A stretch of DNA of 56,485 nt from Piscirickettsiaceae bacterium (GCA_024685995.1 JAIBDY010000010.1:1-56485), one strand, 5' to 3'; shown: positions 18,677 through 28,726, numbered from the stretch's first letter. The notes: generated from the letters alone by a model not told the origin. Numbers and translations: made by a program.

Positions 18677-19741
18677 ATGCTATATAACACCGATAATTTG
18701 CGTATCGCTGGCACGCAAGAAGTCTTGCCACCGGCAAAACTACACCGACAATTGCCGATCAGTGACGCCGCTTCAGAAACGGTGTTTAACGCACGCACGC
18801 AAACTCAAGCCATTTTACAAGGCAAAGATGATCGCTTGGTCATTATTGTGGGCCCTTGCTCAATCCATGACCCCGATGCCGCGCGTGAATACGCAGACAA
18901 ACTGAAACCGTTAATCACAGAGTTGCAAGATGAGTTGCATATTATTATGCGAGTCTACTTTGAAAAGCCCCGTTCGGTCGTCGGCTGGAAAGGGCTGATC
19001 AACGACCCCTATCTAGACGGTAGCTTTAAAATTAACGATGGCTTGCACTTTGCCCGCAAACTTTTATTACACCTTGCAGAGATAGGCGTGCCTGCGGCAA
19101 CTGAATATTTAGACTTAATCAGCCCGCAATATATCGCTGATCTTGTTTCCTGGGGAGCTATTGGTGCTCGTACAACTGAAAGCCAAGCCCACCGAGAACT
19201 TGCATCGGGCTTATCCTGCCCTGTCGGCTTCAAAAATGCCACCGATGGTGGATTACAAATTGCTATTGATGCCTGTCTGTCTGCTGCCAATCCTCACCAC
19301 TTTATGTCTTTGACCCGTGAGGGGCACTCCGCCATTTTCTCCACCACCGGCAACCCCGATTGCCATGTCATTTTACGAGGCGGAAAAACGCCTAATTATG
19401 ATGCCCAGAGTATCGATGATGCCGCGAATCAAATTGGTCGTTCGGGACTCTCCGCGCGCTTCATGGTGGACTGTAGCCATGCAAATAGTGGCAAAAATCA
19501 CCTTCAGCAAGAAGCAGTCTGTCACGATGTCGCACAACAAATTGCAAACGGCGAACAGCGTATTATGGGGTTGATGTTGGAAAGTAACCTCGTCGCTGGC
19601 CGTCAGAATAAGCAACCCGGTAAAGAGCTCGTCTATGGACAGAGCATTACCGATGCCTGCATGGCATGGGATAACACAGAGCCGCTTTTGCGTGAATTAG
19701 CCGCGGCCATTCGCACACGCCGGCAACACGCTACTCAATAA
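18677..19741 (+). CDS. aroG: 3-deoxy-7-phosphoheptulonate (DAHP) synthase, class I
   Basis: DAHP synthase condenses phosphoenolpyruvate and erythrose-4-phosphate, the first step of the shikimate pathway. The 354-aa protein matches the AroF/G/H family throughout: GPCSIHDPDAAREYA, MRVYFEKPRSVVGWKG, GARTTESQAHRELASGLS, CHVILRGGKTPNY and DCSHANSGKNH. Which aromatic amino acid inhibits it cannot be said with confidence, so the symbol is approximate. I saw no trp/tyr leader peptide upstream. A 10-bp hairpin follows the gene. Confidence 0.93.
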   Translation: MLYNTDNLRIAGTQEVLPPAKLHRQLPISDAASETVFNARTQTQAILQGKDDRLVIIVGPCSIHDPDAAREYADKLKPLITELQDELHIIMRVYFEKPRSVVGWKGLINDPYLDGSFKINDGLHFARKLLLHLAEIGVPAATEYLDLISPQYIADLVSWGAIGARTTESQAHRELASGLSCPVGFKNATDGGLQIAIDACLSAANPHHFMSLTREGHSAIFSTTGNPDCHVILRGGKTPNYDAQSIDDAANQIGRSGLSARFMVDCSHANSGKNHLQQEAVCHDVAQQIANGEQRIMGLMLESNLVAGRQNKQPGKELVYGQSITDACMAWDNTEPLLRELAAAIRTRRQHATQ

Positions 19742-19775
19742 TTTTCTAACCAGTCCAAAAGCGCTGCCACTATCA

Positions 19776-19800
19776 TTTAGCATTTCGATCAAATGCTAAA
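19776..19800. terminator. Perfect hairpin between DAHP synthase gene and rsxA
   Basis: A perfect 10-bp inverted repeat (TTTAGCATTT, then AAATGCTAAA) has a 5-nt loop, CGATC. There is no U tract after it on the plus strand, so it is a weak terminator at best; it could equally be an operator in front of rsxABCDGE. A TATAAT (about 19807-19812) lies just downstream and may be the rsx promoter -10. Confidence 0.45.
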
Positions 19801-19887
19801 TTCAGCTATAATCATATAGTTTAGATAAGCGAAAACTGCCGTAAAACTAATGGCATCCTCTTTCCGATTCATTTTGTAGGTTATTGC

Positions 19888-20469
19888 ATGGCAGATTATG
19901 CCCTCATTTTAGTGAGTACCATTCTGGTCAATAACATCGTCCTCGTAAAATTCTTGGGCTTATGTCCCTTCATGGGTGTCTCACGTAAATTGGAAACCGC
20001 CATGGGCATGGGCCTTGCCACAACATTTGTGCTAACCCTGTCATCGATCACCAGTTACCTCGTCAATGAATACTTATTGGCCCCGCTTGATATCGAATTC
20101 TTACGGACCATTAGTTTTATTTTTGTCATCGCGGTTGTCGTCCAATTTACCGAATTGGTCGTGCATAAAACCAGTCCGATGCTATATCAAGTCTTGGGCA
20201 TTTTCCTGCCGCTCATCACCACTAACTGTGCGGTGCTGGGTGTAGCATTACTTAATGTCCAACAAGAAAATGGCTTTATCGAATCCGCCTTATATGGCTT
20301 TGGTGCTGCCATCGGTTTTTCCATCGTACTCGTTGTTTTTGCTGCTATGCGTGAGAGACTGGCCGTCGCCGATGTCCCAACCCCATTCCAAGGTGCTGCC
20401 ATTGGCTTAATCACTGCAGGGCTTATGTCGATGGCTTTTATGGGCTTTTCCGGCCTCGTTAAGGTTTAA
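19888..20469 (+). CDS. rsxA: Electron transport complex subunit RsxA
   Basis: RsxA/RnfA is an integral membrane subunit of the ion-translocating ferredoxin:NAD+ oxidoreductase, which in enteric bacteria also reduces SoxR. At 193 aa with six predicted helices it is the standard length. The N-terminal [19 protein letters not shown] and central [12 protein letters not shown] each carry one of the conserved membrane Cys residues that hold an Fe-S cluster. It is the first gene of the rsxABCDGE-nth series and is followed after 2 bp by rsxB. Confidence 0.97.
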   Translation: MADYALILVSTILVNNIVLVKFLGLCPFMGVSRKLETAMGMGLATTFVLTLSSITSYLVNEYLLAPLDIEFLRTISFIFVIAVVVQFTELVVHKTSPMLYQVLGIFLPLITTNCAVLGVALLNVQQENGFIESALYGFGAAIGFSIVLVVFAAMRERLAVADVPTPFQGAAIGLITAGLMSMAFMGFSGLVKV

Positions 20470-20471
20470 TC

Positions 20472-21032
20472 GTGTTTACTGCGATCATCGCCATCACCCT
20501 ATTGGCGCTCATCTTCGGCTTATTATTAGGCTTTGCCGCCATCCGCTTTAAAGTCGAAGGCGATCCCATTGTCGAACAAATCGATAAATTGTTACCGCAA
20601 ACCCAATGTGGTCAATGTAGCTTCGCAGGCTGTCGGCCCTATGCAGAAGCCATCGCCGCAGGAGAAGTTGATATCAACCGTTGCCCACCCGGCGGCGAAA
20701 CAACGATCCATGCCTTAGCAGATTTATTGGAAGTCGAAGTCAAGCCACTCGATGATGAATGTGGCATCGAAAAACCAAAAACCCTCGCTGTCATCGATGA
20801 AGATCGTTGTATTGGTTGTACGCTTTGTATTCAGGCCTGTCCTGTTGACGCTATTCTAGGCGCTGCCAAACAAATGCACACTGTGATTGCTGACGAATGT
20901 ACCGGCTGTGAATTATGCCTACCGCCCTGCCCCGTCGACTGCATTGATATGATCGAAACACCAGTAAACCCGAATACATGGCGCTGGCCCGATCCAGACC
21001 ATATCGACTTAAAACGGACCAAGCAATCATGA
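20472..21032 (+). CDS. rsxB: Electron transport complex subunit RsxB (ferredoxin)
   Basis: RsxB is the Fe-S subunit of the Rsx/Rnf complex. A single N-terminal membrane anchor is followed by a four-Cys cluster ([18 protein letters not shown], with another Cys in INRCPPGG). Two C-terminal ferredoxin motifs follow: [15 protein letters not shown] and [15 protein letters not shown]. The 186-aa length is normal. The start is TTG or GTG; GTG at 20472 is used. Its TGA stop overlaps the rsxC ATG (ATGA), indicating translational coupling. Confidence 0.96.
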   Translation: MFTAIIAITLLALIFGLLLGFAAIRFKVEGDPIVEQIDKLLPQTQCGQCSFAGCRPYAEAIAAGEVDINRCPPGGETTIHALADLLEVEVKPLDDECGIEKPKTLAVIDEDRCIGCTLCIQACPVDAILGAAKQMHTVIADECTGCELCLPPCPVDCIDMIETPVNPNTWRWPDPDHIDLKRTKQS

Positions 21033-22513
21033 GACAGATTGGTTCATTCCCCGGCGGCTTGGTTTTAGATGGTCAAAAAACGCGTTCGACCCAATTATCG
21101 ATACGGCAAGCGCCGCTAAGTAAGATACTGACATTACCCTTACAACAGCATATTGGTGATGCCGCTATCCCGATTGTCGACGTCGGAGAATATGTACTCA
21201 AAGGGCAAATGATTGCCCGTGCCGATGGCCATATTTCTGTTGGCTTGCATTCGCCAAGTTCGGGACATATCAAGGCTATTGATGACCAAGCGATTCCACA
21301 TCCATCGGGCTTATCAGCGCCCTGCATTACCATTGAAACCGATGGCTTAGAGCAATGGACCCCTCTTAAACCCATTACTGATTATCGAACACTTTCAGCC
21401 CATGATATACGCCAACATATTCGTTATGCCGGTATTGTTGGCTTAGGTGGCGCAGGCTTCCCAAGCTTTATCAAATTAAATCCTGGCGTCCACCACTTTG
21501 TCGACACCTTGATTATCAATGGCGTTGAATGCGAACCTTATATCAGTTGCGACGATATGCTGATGCGCGAACGAGCTACAGCAATTCTCGATGGTATTGC
21601 CATCATGCACTATGCTATTAAAGCAAAAAGCTGCATTATCGCTATCGAAGATAATAAACCTGAGGCTATTACGGCCATGGAAATGGCTTTGGCACAACAC
21701 GAAGCACACCCCCAAACAGAGTTAGTGGTGATCCCAACACGCTATCCTGCTGGCAGTGAAAAACAATTAATCCAAGTCATCACTCACCAGCAAGTGCCGC
21801 ATAATAAGCTACCGATTGATATTGGTATTGTGATGCACAATATCGGTACCGCTTATGCTGTTGGTCGAGCGATCAATCAAGGTGAACCCTTAATTTCCCG
21901 TATCGTCACTATCACTGGCTCCGATGTGCAAAAAGCGGGCAACCTAGAAGTTTTATTGGGTAGCCCTATCAGTGATTTACTCACGTTTTGTGACTCTACG
22001 TGGCAAGCAACCACGCCCTTGATTATGGGTGGGCCGATGATGGGCTATCACCTCTCTAGCAGCGACTTACCTATCACCAAAACAGCAAACTGTATTCTCG
22101 CCGGTGTTGACAATGCTGCGCCTGAGGCCTCGCCCTTACCCTGTATTCGTTGTGGTGACTGTGCCACGGCCTGCCCCGTCAGCTTGTTACCGCAACAACT
22201 ATATTGGCATGCCCGCGCCAAAGACCTCGAAAAAACACGCGAATATAACCTGTTTGATTGCATCGAATGTGGCTGTTGTAATTATGTTTGTCCTAGCGAA
22301 ATTCCGCTAGTCCAATACTTCCGTTTTGCTAAAACCGAAACCATGAACCAAGAACAAGAAAGACAAAAATCTGATGCTGCCCGCATTCGATTTGAAAATA
22401 GACAAGCGAGACAAGAAGAAGAAAAACGCGAGAAAGAACGTCGTCAACAACAACGTAAAGCCGCTTTAGCCCAGAGCCAAGCAGCAAAACAAGATCCAAA
22501 GGATGCACCATAA
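21029..22513 (+). CDS. rsxC: Electron transport complex subunit RsxC
   Basis: RsxC is the peripheral NADH/FMN-binding subunit of the Rsx/Rnf complex. I start it at the ATG overlapping the rsxB stop ([15 protein letters not shown], 494 aa), although the frame is open upstream. The glycine-rich [12 protein letters not shown] marks the Complex-I 51-kDa-like NADH domain. Two 4Fe-4S motifs follow: [14 protein letters not shown] and [14 protein letters not shown]. The C-terminus ends in a short charged Arg/Glu/Gln-rich tail, much shorter than the Ala-rich repeats of E. coli RsxC. Confidence 0.96.
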   Translation: MRQIGSFPGGLVLDGQKTRSTQLSIRQAPLSKILTLPLQQHIGDAAIPIVDVGEYVLKGQMIARADGHISVGLHSPSSGHIKAIDDQAIPHPSGLSAPCITIETDGLEQWTPLKPITDYRTLSAHDIRQHIRYAGIVGLGGAGFPSFIKLNPGVHHFVDTLIINGVECEPYISCDDMLMRERATAILDGIAIMHYAIKAKSCIIAIEDNKPEAITAMEMALAQHEAHPQTELVVIPTRYPAGSEKQLIQVITHQQVPHNKLPIDIGIVMHNIGTAYAVGRAINQGEPLISRIVTITGSDVQKAGNLEVLLGSPISDLLTFCDSTWQATTPLIMGGPMMGYHLSSSDLPITKTANCILAGVDNAAPEASPLPCIRCGDCATACPVSLLPQQLYWHARAKDLEKTREYNLFDCIECGCCNYVCPSEIPLVQYFRFAKTETMNQEQERQKSDAARIRFENRQARQEEEKREKERRQQQRKAALAQSQAAKQDPKDAP

Positions 22514-23544
22514 TGGCTTTGTTGAAGCTGACACCGCCGTTCTTATCTGGCACCAATCGCGTCACCGACCATATGGTGCAACTATTACTCGCCTTAATTC
22601 CCGCCATTATGGCGTTAGTGTATTACTTTGGGCCGGGGGTCCTTATTAATATCGTCTTAGCTGTGACGGTCGCTTTAGCCGCTGAAGCACTCATGTTAAA
22701 ACTGCGTCACCGGCCAGTAAAACCGTTTTTGTCCGATGGTAGCGCTATTGTTACCGCATTATTACTCGCCATTGCTTTACCACCCTTATCACCATGGTGG
22801 TTAACCACAGTCGGTATCTTATTTGCCATTATTTTTGCCAAACACCTATATGGCGGTTTGGGTTATAACCCCTTTAATCCGGCGATGGTAGCCTACGTGT
22901 TATTGCTCATTTCATTCCCAGTCGAAATGACAACATGGGCACCTTTAGTGAGCCTGAGCGAGTCGCCCATCACGTTCACCCATGCCCTTCAAGTTATCTT
23001 AACGGAACAATGGCCGCAACATATCGCGATTGATGCCATCTCGGCCGCCACGCCTTTAGACAGTATGAAAACCCAAATAGGCATGCAATTGACACCTAGC
23101 CAGATCATGGAACAACCGATTTTCAGTGGTTTTGCCGGAATAGGCTGGCAATGGATCAATATCTGGTTTGCTATTGGGGGTATTTTTTTAATTTACCGTA
23201 AAGTCATCAGTTGGCATATTCCCGTTGCTGTCATTAGTTCACTCGCTGTTGTCAGCTTACTGACGTGGTTGCTTGCACCAGAAACCACCGCCTCCCCGCT
23301 ATTTCATCTATTGAGTGGCGGCACCATGATAGGTGCTTTTTTTATTGCAACCGACCCCGTGACGGCAGCCACAACCCTAAAAGGCAGGCTCATCTTTGGC
23401 GTGGGCATTGGCCTTTTAACCTATATTATTCGTGTCTGGGGTGGCTATCCTGACGGTATCGCCTTTGCCGTATTATTAATGAATATGCTGGTGCCGTTGA
23501 TTGACTACTACACCCAACCCCGTGTTTATGGTGCCGGCAAATAA
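22513..23544 (+). CDS. rsxD: Electron transport complex subunit RsxD
   Basis: RsxD is a membrane subunit that binds FMN covalently. The 343-aa protein has about nine to ten hydrophobic helices. The FMN-attachment segment AISAATPLDSMK (Thr in AATPLD) is present near residue 180. The family signature GGLGYNPFNPAMVAY lies near residue 115. Start and stop codons overlap those of rsxC and rsxG by one base each, consistent with one tightly coupled operon. Confidence 0.96.
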   Translation: MALLKLTPPFLSGTNRVTDHMVQLLLALIPAIMALVYYFGPGVLINIVLAVTVALAAEALMLKLRHRPVKPFLSDGSAIVTALLLAIALPPLSPWWLTTVGILFAIIFAKHLYGGLGYNPFNPAMVAYVLLLISFPVEMTTWAPLVSLSESPITFTHALQVILTEQWPQHIAIDAISAATPLDSMKTQIGMQLTPSQIMEQPIFSGFAGIGWQWINIWFAIGGIFLIYRKVISWHIPVAVISSLAVVSLLTWLLAPETTASPLFHLLSGGTMIGAFFIATDPVTAATTLKGRLIFGVGIGLLTYIIRVWGGYPDGIAFAVLLMNMLVPLIDYYTQPRVYGAGK

Positions 23545-24182
23545 TGAATGCACTGCAACGCCATATTCTAAAGATTGGTTTATTACTGGCTGCTTTTGCA
23601 ATCGCTACCAGTAGCATCGTCGTTATCACCGAAAAAGCAACCCGCCAAAAAATTCTCGATAATGAACGTCAAACCTTATTAAATGCGATCAACCTTATTG
23701 TCCCAACTAGCCAATACAACAACGATATTCTGACAGACACCATCGCCATCCCAGCCAGTCCGGCCTTAGCAACCAGTAAGTCCACAACCGTTTACCGCGC
23801 ACGAACCGATGATAAGGCCACCGCCGCTATCTTCACCAGCATCGCGCCAGATGGTTATAATGGACAAATACAATTATTAGTCGGCGTCTATTACAATGGT
23901 GATTTGGCTGGTGTACGCGTGATCAGCCATAAAGAAACACCCGGCCTAGGTGATAAAATCGAGGCTCGAAAATCGGATTGGATCCGCCAGTTTTCAGGTC
24001 TGTCATTGAATAAGCCCGAATTGACGCGTTGGCAAGTCAACAAAGACGGTGGTGATTTCGACCAATTCACGGGTGCAACAATCACGCCTCGCGCCGTCGT
24101 CAAAGCCATAAAAAATGCTTTACTGTATTATGAACAACACCATGATGACTTATTTCGACGTCACGATGAGCAAACACCATGA
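23544..24182 (+). CDS. rsxG: Electron transport complex subunit RsxG
   Basis: RsxG has one N-terminal membrane helix and a periplasmic FMN-binding domain carrying covalent FMN. The flavinylation motif is [15 protein letters not shown] (second Thr of TGATIT, around residue 177). The segment [18 protein letters not shown] is also family-typical. At 212 aa it has the usual length. It overlaps rsxD by one base and rsxE by four (ATGA). Confidence 0.95.
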   Translation: MNALQRHILKIGLLLAAFAIATSSIVVITEKATRQKILDNERQTLLNAINLIVPTSQYNNDILTDTIAIPASPALATSKSTTVYRARTDDKATAAIFTSIAPDGYNGQIQLLVGVYYNGDLAGVRVISHKETPGLGDKIEARKSDWIRQFSGLSLNKPELTRWQVNKDGGDFDQFTGATITPRAVVKAIKNALLYYEQHHDDLFRRHDEQTP

Positions 24183-24892
24183 CCGTATTATATAAACCTC
24201 TGATCCAAGAAGGCTTGTGGAAAAATAACCCAGCTTTAGTGCAGTTGCTCGGTTTATGCCCGCTACTGGCTGTCAGTAATACCGTCATTAATGGCCTCGG
24301 TTTGGGTCTAGCAACCATTCTGACTCTAGTTGCATCAAACGGCTTGGTTTCACTCTGCCGTCACCATATCCCTGACGAAGCACGACTACCCGTTTTTGTC
24401 TTGATCATCGCCTCCATTGTGACCGCGATTGAACTGTCCATGAGTGCTTGGTTTCATGAACTGTATTTAATTCTGGGTATCTTTATTCCTTTAATCGTTA
24501 CTAACTGTGCTATCACAGGGCGTGCCGAAGCCTTTGCCGCACGTAACCCAATAGGCCCAGCGCTCGTGGATGGTTTAATGATGGGGATAGGATTTACAAT
24601 AGTATTAGTCTTGCTCGGTGCAATGCGAGAAATCATCGGTCAAGGTACCTTGTTCAGCGAAGCCCATTTAATGTTCGGCGAAACAGCTAGGCACTTTACC
24701 GTCATCATCATTGAAGATTACCGTGGTTTCCTAATGGCTTTATTGCCGCCAGGCGCCTTTATTGGTTTGGGCTTAATCGTCGCCCTTAAAAATCTCATCG
24801 ACGCCAAACAAGCGGCCAAAACACTATCGGAAAGTGCCTTAGTATCAAGCTCAAACAGCGCTGAAAACACGCACTCAATTAATCAGGCATAG
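24179..24892 (+). CDS. rsxE: Electron transport complex subunit RsxE
   Basis: RsxE is a membrane subunit paralogous to RsxA. It has 237 aa and about six helices, with conserved Cys-containing membrane stretches [12 protein letters not shown] and [13 protein letters not shown] mirroring those in RsxA. A Ser/Asn-rich hydrophilic tail of about 25 residues ends the protein. The ATGA overlap with rsxG and the 9-bp gap to nth put nth in the same transcription unit, as in E. coli. Confidence 0.95.
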   Translation: MTVLYKPLIQEGLWKNNPALVQLLGLCPLLAVSNTVINGLGLGLATILTLVASNGLVSLCRHHIPDEARLPVFVLIIASIVTAIELSMSAWFHELYLILGIFIPLIVTNCAITGRAEAFAARNPIGPALVDGLMMGIGFTIVLVLLGAMREIIGQGTLFSEAHLMFGETARHFTVIIIEDYRGFLMALLPPGAFIGLGLIVALKNLIDAKQAAKTLSESALVSSSNSAENTHSINQA

Positions 24893-24901
24893 ACCCTTAA
24901 A

Positions 24902-25552
24902 ATGAACCAATCTCAACGTCATGATTTTTTTGCGGCCCTACAAGCGCACAACCCATCGCCCACCACCGAACTCAACTTTAGTACGCCTTTTGAGCTGCTG
25001 ATCGCAGTGATTTTATCGGCACAAGCCACCGATGTCGGCGTCAATAAAGCCACCGATAAGTTATACCCTGTCGCCAATACACCCGAAGCCATTTATGCGC
25101 TCGGCGTTGATGGCCTAAAACACTATATTAAAACTATCGGCTTATTTAACAGCAAAGCCGAAAATGTGATCAAGACTTGTAAATTATTGATAGACAAGCA
25201 CGACAGTGAAGTCCCTGAAGATAGAGAAGCCTTAGAAGCCCTACCTGGCGTTGGGCGTAAAACGGCTAATGTGGTGCTTAACACCGTCTTTAATCACCCC
25301 GTCATTGCCGTAGACACTCACCTGTTTCGACTCTCCAATCGCACTGGTTTGGCCAAAGGTAAAACTGTGCGTGCAGTCGAAGATAAACTAATGAAAGTCG
25401 TCCCGAAAGAGTTTATGCAAGATGCCCATCACTGGTTAATTTTACACGGCCGTTATGTCTGCATTGCCAGAAAACCACTCTGTGACCAGTGTGTCGTTTC
25501 ACATCTCTGTGATGACTTTCGGCGCCGACAAAAAAAGGAACAACGTACCTAA
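24902..25552 (+). CDS. nth: Endonuclease III
   Basis: Nth is a bifunctional DNA glycosylase/AP lyase that removes oxidised pyrimidines. The 216-aa protein has the helix-hairpin-helix LPGVGRKTANVVLN with the catalytic Lys (about 120). The catalytic Asp is in VIAVDTHLFRLSNR (about 139). The 4Fe-4S cluster motif C-x6-C-x2-C-x5-C is CIARKPLCDQCVVSHLC. The extended C-terminus is normal. The last gene shared with the E. coli rsx operon, it overlaps the DUF1841 gene by one base (TAATG). Confidence 0.97.
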   Translation: MNQSQRHDFFAALQAHNPSPTTELNFSTPFELLIAVILSAQATDVGVNKATDKLYPVANTPEAIYALGVDGLKHYIKTIGLFNSKAENVIKTCKLLIDKHDSEVPEDREALEALPGVGRKTANVVLNTVFNHPVIAVDTHLFRLSNRTGLAKGKTVRAVEDKLMKVVPKEFMQDAHHWLILHGRYVCIARKPLCDQCVVSHLCDDFRRRQKKEQRT

Positions 25553-25977
25553 TGTTTGGCCAAAATAGACAACAACTTCGTCAGTATTACCACGATATCT
25601 GGCAAAAAAAACAAGCTAACCAGCCCTTGTCAGCATTAGAAACCATTATTGCTCAAGTCATTGACCAACATCCTGAGTATCATGTTATTTTTACCAACGA
25701 TAGTCACCTAGAGCAAGAATATTTTGTCGAAAATGGCCAAAGTAACCCCTATTTACACATGGGCTTACATATCTCATTACACGAGCAAATATCAACAGAC
25801 AGACCCAGAGGTATTCGCGCGCTCTACCCACAACTACAAGCCAAATTTGGCACTGCTCATGACACCGAACATGAAATGATGGAGTGTTTGACGGAATCAC
25901 TCTGGCTAGCACAACGCCACAATCAAGCCCCTTCCGAAGCAGACTATCTCCAAGCCTTGCAGCGCTTATTAGGCTAA
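25552..25977 (+). CDS. DUF1841 family protein
   Basis: This 141-aa cytoplasmic protein is a conserved proteobacterial family of unknown function, recognisable by FGQNRQQLRQYYHDIWQKK at the N-terminus and the central NPYLHMGLHISLHEQ. A His- and Glu-rich helix (TEHEMMECLTESLWLAQR) near the C-terminus could bind a metal, which is speculation. It overlaps nth by one base and is 2 bp from the next gene, so it is cotranscribed with rsx-nth. Confidence 0.88.
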   Translation: MFGQNRQQLRQYYHDIWQKKQANQPLSALETIIAQVIDQHPEYHVIFTNDSHLEQEYFVENGQSNPYLHMGLHISLHEQISTDRPRGIRALYPQLQAKFGTAHDTEHEMMECLTESLWLAQRHNQAPSEADYLQALQRLLG

Positions 25978-25979
25978 TC

Positions 25980-26405
25980 ATGGTCGCGAACACCATCATC
26001 ATCACCGCCGAATTTTCGTTTAAGGGTGAGACTTACAAACCCACCCTCACTTTAGACCTTGATACGCTCATGCAGCAACATAATGCCATTCCAGCTTTAT
26101 ACCCTTTATTGGCCGAACAAAACAATATCGACAATTACAGTTATGAATATGAAGTCCTCGAATCTACAGAGATTGCGTTTAGCGAACCCACCGGCTTAGC
26201 TAAATCCTGCTTTGTTAATAATACTTTCGACATGGAAGCTTATGGTCAGCTGTGGCAACAGCAACAAATCTTAGTTCAACTCAAACCACTATTAAAATCG
26301 CAACTTAATATTGATGATATCGAGCAGCACCCCGCGTTGAGGTCTGTTTTATTAGCCGCCTGCCAACTGACAAAAAAACAACATATAATCAATAGTTTCG
26401 AATAA
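25980..26405 (+). CDS. Hypothetical acidic protein at the end of the rsx-nth operon
   Basis: I do not recognise this 141-aa protein. It begins MVANTIIITAEFSFKG at an ATG 2 bp after the DUF1841 stop. The frame is open upstream, but those codons lie inside the previous gene. It is acidic, has no signal peptide or membrane segment, and contains one Cys (KSCFVNNTFDME). The N-terminal part looks like beta-strands followed by helices. Position suggests cotranscription with nth and DUF1841; function is unknown. No clear terminator follows. Confidence 0.7.
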   Translation: MVANTIIITAEFSFKGETYKPTLTLDLDTLMQQHNAIPALYPLLAEQNNIDNYSYEYEVLESTEIAFSEPTGLAKSCFVNNTFDMEAYGQLWQQQQILVQLKPLLKSQLNIDDIEQHPALRSVLLAACQLTKKQHIINSFE

Positions 26406-26523
26406 TGAATATAACAAATTTATCTGATTGTAATCGCTTGTTACCTGTATGATAAACAACACTGAAACAACAAGTGCCACAAAACGCTCCAGTTAATAAT
26501 TAAAAATAAATATTGAACCGCCC

Positions 26524-27537
26524 ATGACAGATAAAATGAAAGCTATCGGCTATCAATTTAGTGATGCAAGCCCGACCTATTTTGAACAAGATATCCCTGA
26601 AGCTAAAGGGCATGATCTACTGATTAAAATTAGCGCCATTGCGGTCAACCCAATCGATACCAAAGTGAAGGCTAGTATCACAACCCGCTTGGAGACCCCC
26701 CGGATATTAGGGTGGGATGCAGTAGGAACGGTTATTTCTGCGGGTGAAAACACAACGCTACTCAATGTCGGTGATAACGTGTTTTACGCAGGCGATATTT
26801 CACGACCTGGCTGTTATGCACAATATCAACTTGTTGATGAACGCATCGCTGCAAAGGCGCCACTCGTTCTCAAACCCGAACAATCGGCTGCCATGCCTTT
26901 GGCCAGTATTACCGCATGGGAGGCTCTTTTTTCACGACTAAAAATCTTTCCGCGTTACGATGCTGACAAAACGATTCTAATCATCGGCGGTGCAGGCGGT
27001 GTTGGCTCCATCGCAATTCAATTAGCAAAAGTGGTTGCAAATCTAAATGTGATCGCAACGGCGTCACGTCCTGAAACGGAACAATGGTGCCGGCGGCTCG
27101 GCGCTGATCATATCATTGATCATAACGCAGATTTAATCGGGCAATATCGCATGCTCAATATCGAAAAGCCCGATTATATTCTCTGCTTAGCCAATACCGA
27201 TCAGTACTTCGATGCCATGGCCGCACTCATCGCGCCCGAAGGCATGATCTGTAGCTTAGTGAATAGTGAAACCAAATACGATATGAATGTCCTAAAAACC
27301 AAAAGTGCCGGCTTTATTTGGGAGTTTATGTTTACTCGGCCCATGTTCAAAACCAAGAATATGACTGCGCAACACAATATTTTAACCAATATCGCCACCA
27401 TGCTTGATGAAGGCAAAATCATTAGCACACTGCAACAAACTATGGGTCCAATCACACCCGACAATATCACCAAAGCACATCAACAGTTACAGACAGGACA
27501 AACCATCGGAAAGATAGCCTTAACCGCAATGGAATAA
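26524..27537 (+). CDS. Zinc-type alcohol dehydrogenase-like (MDR) oxidoreductase
   Basis: This is a 337-aa medium-chain dehydrogenase/reductase of the quinone-oxidoreductase branch. The N-terminal GroES-like domain contains NPIDTKVKA and WDAVGTV, and the Rossmann loop is IIGGAGGVGSIAIQLAK (about residues 153-169). The zinc ligands of classical alcohol dehydrogenases are missing, so it is probably a zinc-independent NADPH reductase of quinones or enones. The physiological substrate is unknown. It is flanked by about 100-bp intergenic gaps, so it may be monocistronic. Confidence 0.85.
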   Translation: MTDKMKAIGYQFSDASPTYFEQDIPEAKGHDLLIKISAIAVNPIDTKVKASITTRLETPRILGWDAVGTVISAGENTTLLNVGDNVFYAGDISRPGCYAQYQLVDERIAAKAPLVLKPEQSAAMPLASITAWEALFSRLKIFPRYDADKTILIIGGAGGVGSIAIQLAKVVANLNVIATASRPETEQWCRRLGADHIIDHNADLIGQYRMLNIEKPDYILCLANTDQYFDAMAALIAPEGMICSLVNSETKYDMNVLKTKSAGFIWEFMFTRPMFKTKNMTAQHNILTNIATMLDEGKIISTLQQTMGPITPDNITKAHQQLQTGQTIGKIALTAME

Positions 27538-27631
27538 AGTTCACAAAAAAATACCCTACAAAAATAGCAGTAATAGAAATATCGGCGTATAATTATCGAA
27601 ATATCATTAGCTTGTAATAGGTAAGACGTGC

Positions 27632-28039
27632 ATGAGCACAAAACAATCAGGTCGTTTTTTCGTCGATAACTTCGTCGCTTTTCTCGTACTCGGTTCACTC
27701 ATCTTAACCAGCTCATTGGCTTCGGGCAAAGCCCTATTGCCTAAGTACAATATGACACCGACCGCCATTATGAAGCGCATCAAACCGATTGGCGAAGTGT
27801 ATATTAGCGATGCGCCCAAAGTGACACAAATGCATCACAAAACAGACAGTATCAGCCGCGGCGAAGAAGTCGTCATCGATTTTTGTAATCGCTGCCATGT
27901 GGCGGGCTTAATGCATTCACCCAAATTAGGAAAATCTAAAGATTGGGCACCCCGGCTCAAAAAAGGCATACCCACCCTACATGACCATGCAATCCACGGT
28001 CTCAATAAAATGCCAGCGCGGGGCGGTAAAAAAGCCTGA
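27632..28039 (+). CDS. Cytochrome c5 family protein, truncated by an in-frame TGA
   Basis: This is a membrane-anchored or secreted monohaem c-type cytochrome. A hydrophobic N-terminal segment (FVAFLVLGSLILTSSLASG) precedes haem motif C85-N-R-C88-H89, and the likely axial Met is M128 in LNKMPARGG. Translation stops at TGA 28037-28039. The same frame continues with a perfectly family-like C-terminus (SDGDIEAADDYMISLVK) to TAA at 28091-28093. In relatives, a Cys followed by SD occupies the stop position. All haem ligands precede the stop, so a shortened protein could still bind haem. Alternatives are a nonsense mutation, sequencing error or read-through. Confidence 0.8.
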   Translation: MSTKQSGRFFVDNFVAFLVLGSLILTSSLASGKALLPKYNMTPTAIMKRIKPIGEVYISDAPKVTQMHHKTDSISRGEEVVIDFCNRCHVAGLMHSPKLGKSKDWAPRLKKGIPTLHDHAIHGLNKMPARGGKKA

Positions 28040-28217
28040 AGTGATGGCGATATCGAGGCCGCTGACGATTACATGATTTCACTCGTAAAATAATCTGCTT
28101 ACTAGCACAATAGTCAGCACGGGCCGGTTGCCAATTTAGTCCCCATAAGCACCCTTAAATCGGGTACACTAATAATTGTCAATAAACGCGTTTGACAGAC
28201 TTTATGAAGTGAAAATT

Positions 28218-28691
28218 ATGAATAAATTTCTCATCACTCTGGGGCTAGTTCTAAGCATCTTCACTACCTCCACCACAACGCAAGCGGATCATGGTCCTTA
28301 TGACCCTAGCCGTGATGCTTTTAAAGACTTTGAGGCCGCACAACAGCAAGCCGAACAGGAAAACAAGCTGATTCTGATTCAGATTGGTGGCAACTGGTGC
28401 AGCTGGTGTCATAAATTGGAGCGCTTTTTCAATAGTAACGCGACAATAAAAACACTGCGTGACGACACCTTTGTCGCTATCAAAGTCAATGTCAGTCCCG
28501 AAAACGAAAACGAAGCCTTTCTCAGAGAAATGCCCGAATTCGAAGGCTATCCCTTTCTCGTCATTACCGATGCCGATGGCCAAATCCTTAACTCCCGGAC
28601 ATCAGGTGCCTTAGAAGAGGGGCTTGGTTATTCAGAGAGCAAATTCAAAGACTATTTTGAATACTGGAAGAATGCCGACCAACATGACTAA
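28218..28691 (+). CDS. Periplasmic thioredoxin-like protein
   Basis: This 157-aa protein has a signal peptide (MNKFLITLGLVLSIF..., cleaved after about residue 22-24) and a thioredoxin fold with active-site C61-S-W-C64 followed by His (NWCSWCHKLERF). The fold continues to a cis-Pro region at EGYPFLVITDADG. The ATG at 28218 was chosen because it gives a clean signal peptide; the frame extends 14 codons upstream. It resembles the thioredoxin_7/DUF255-like group. Lying behind the cytochrome c gene, it may help reduce apocytochrome thiols, which is inference. Confidence 0.83.
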   Translation: MNKFLITLGLVLSIFTTSTTTQADHGPYDPSRDAFKDFEAAQQQAEQENKLILIQIGGNWCSWCHKLERFFNSNATIKTLRDDTFVAIKVNVSPENENEAFLREMPEFEGYPFLVITDADGQILNSRTSGALEEGLGYSESKFKDYFEYWKNADQHD

Positions 28692-28726
28692 GTACCCTCA
28701 CACTCAAAACACTAAAGGATTAAATC

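Noticed and set aside
28037-28090. SECIS element after the c5 TGA
   Set aside because: Only a short GGC/GCC pairing was seen; no convincing SECIS hairpin, so Sec insertion is not claimed.
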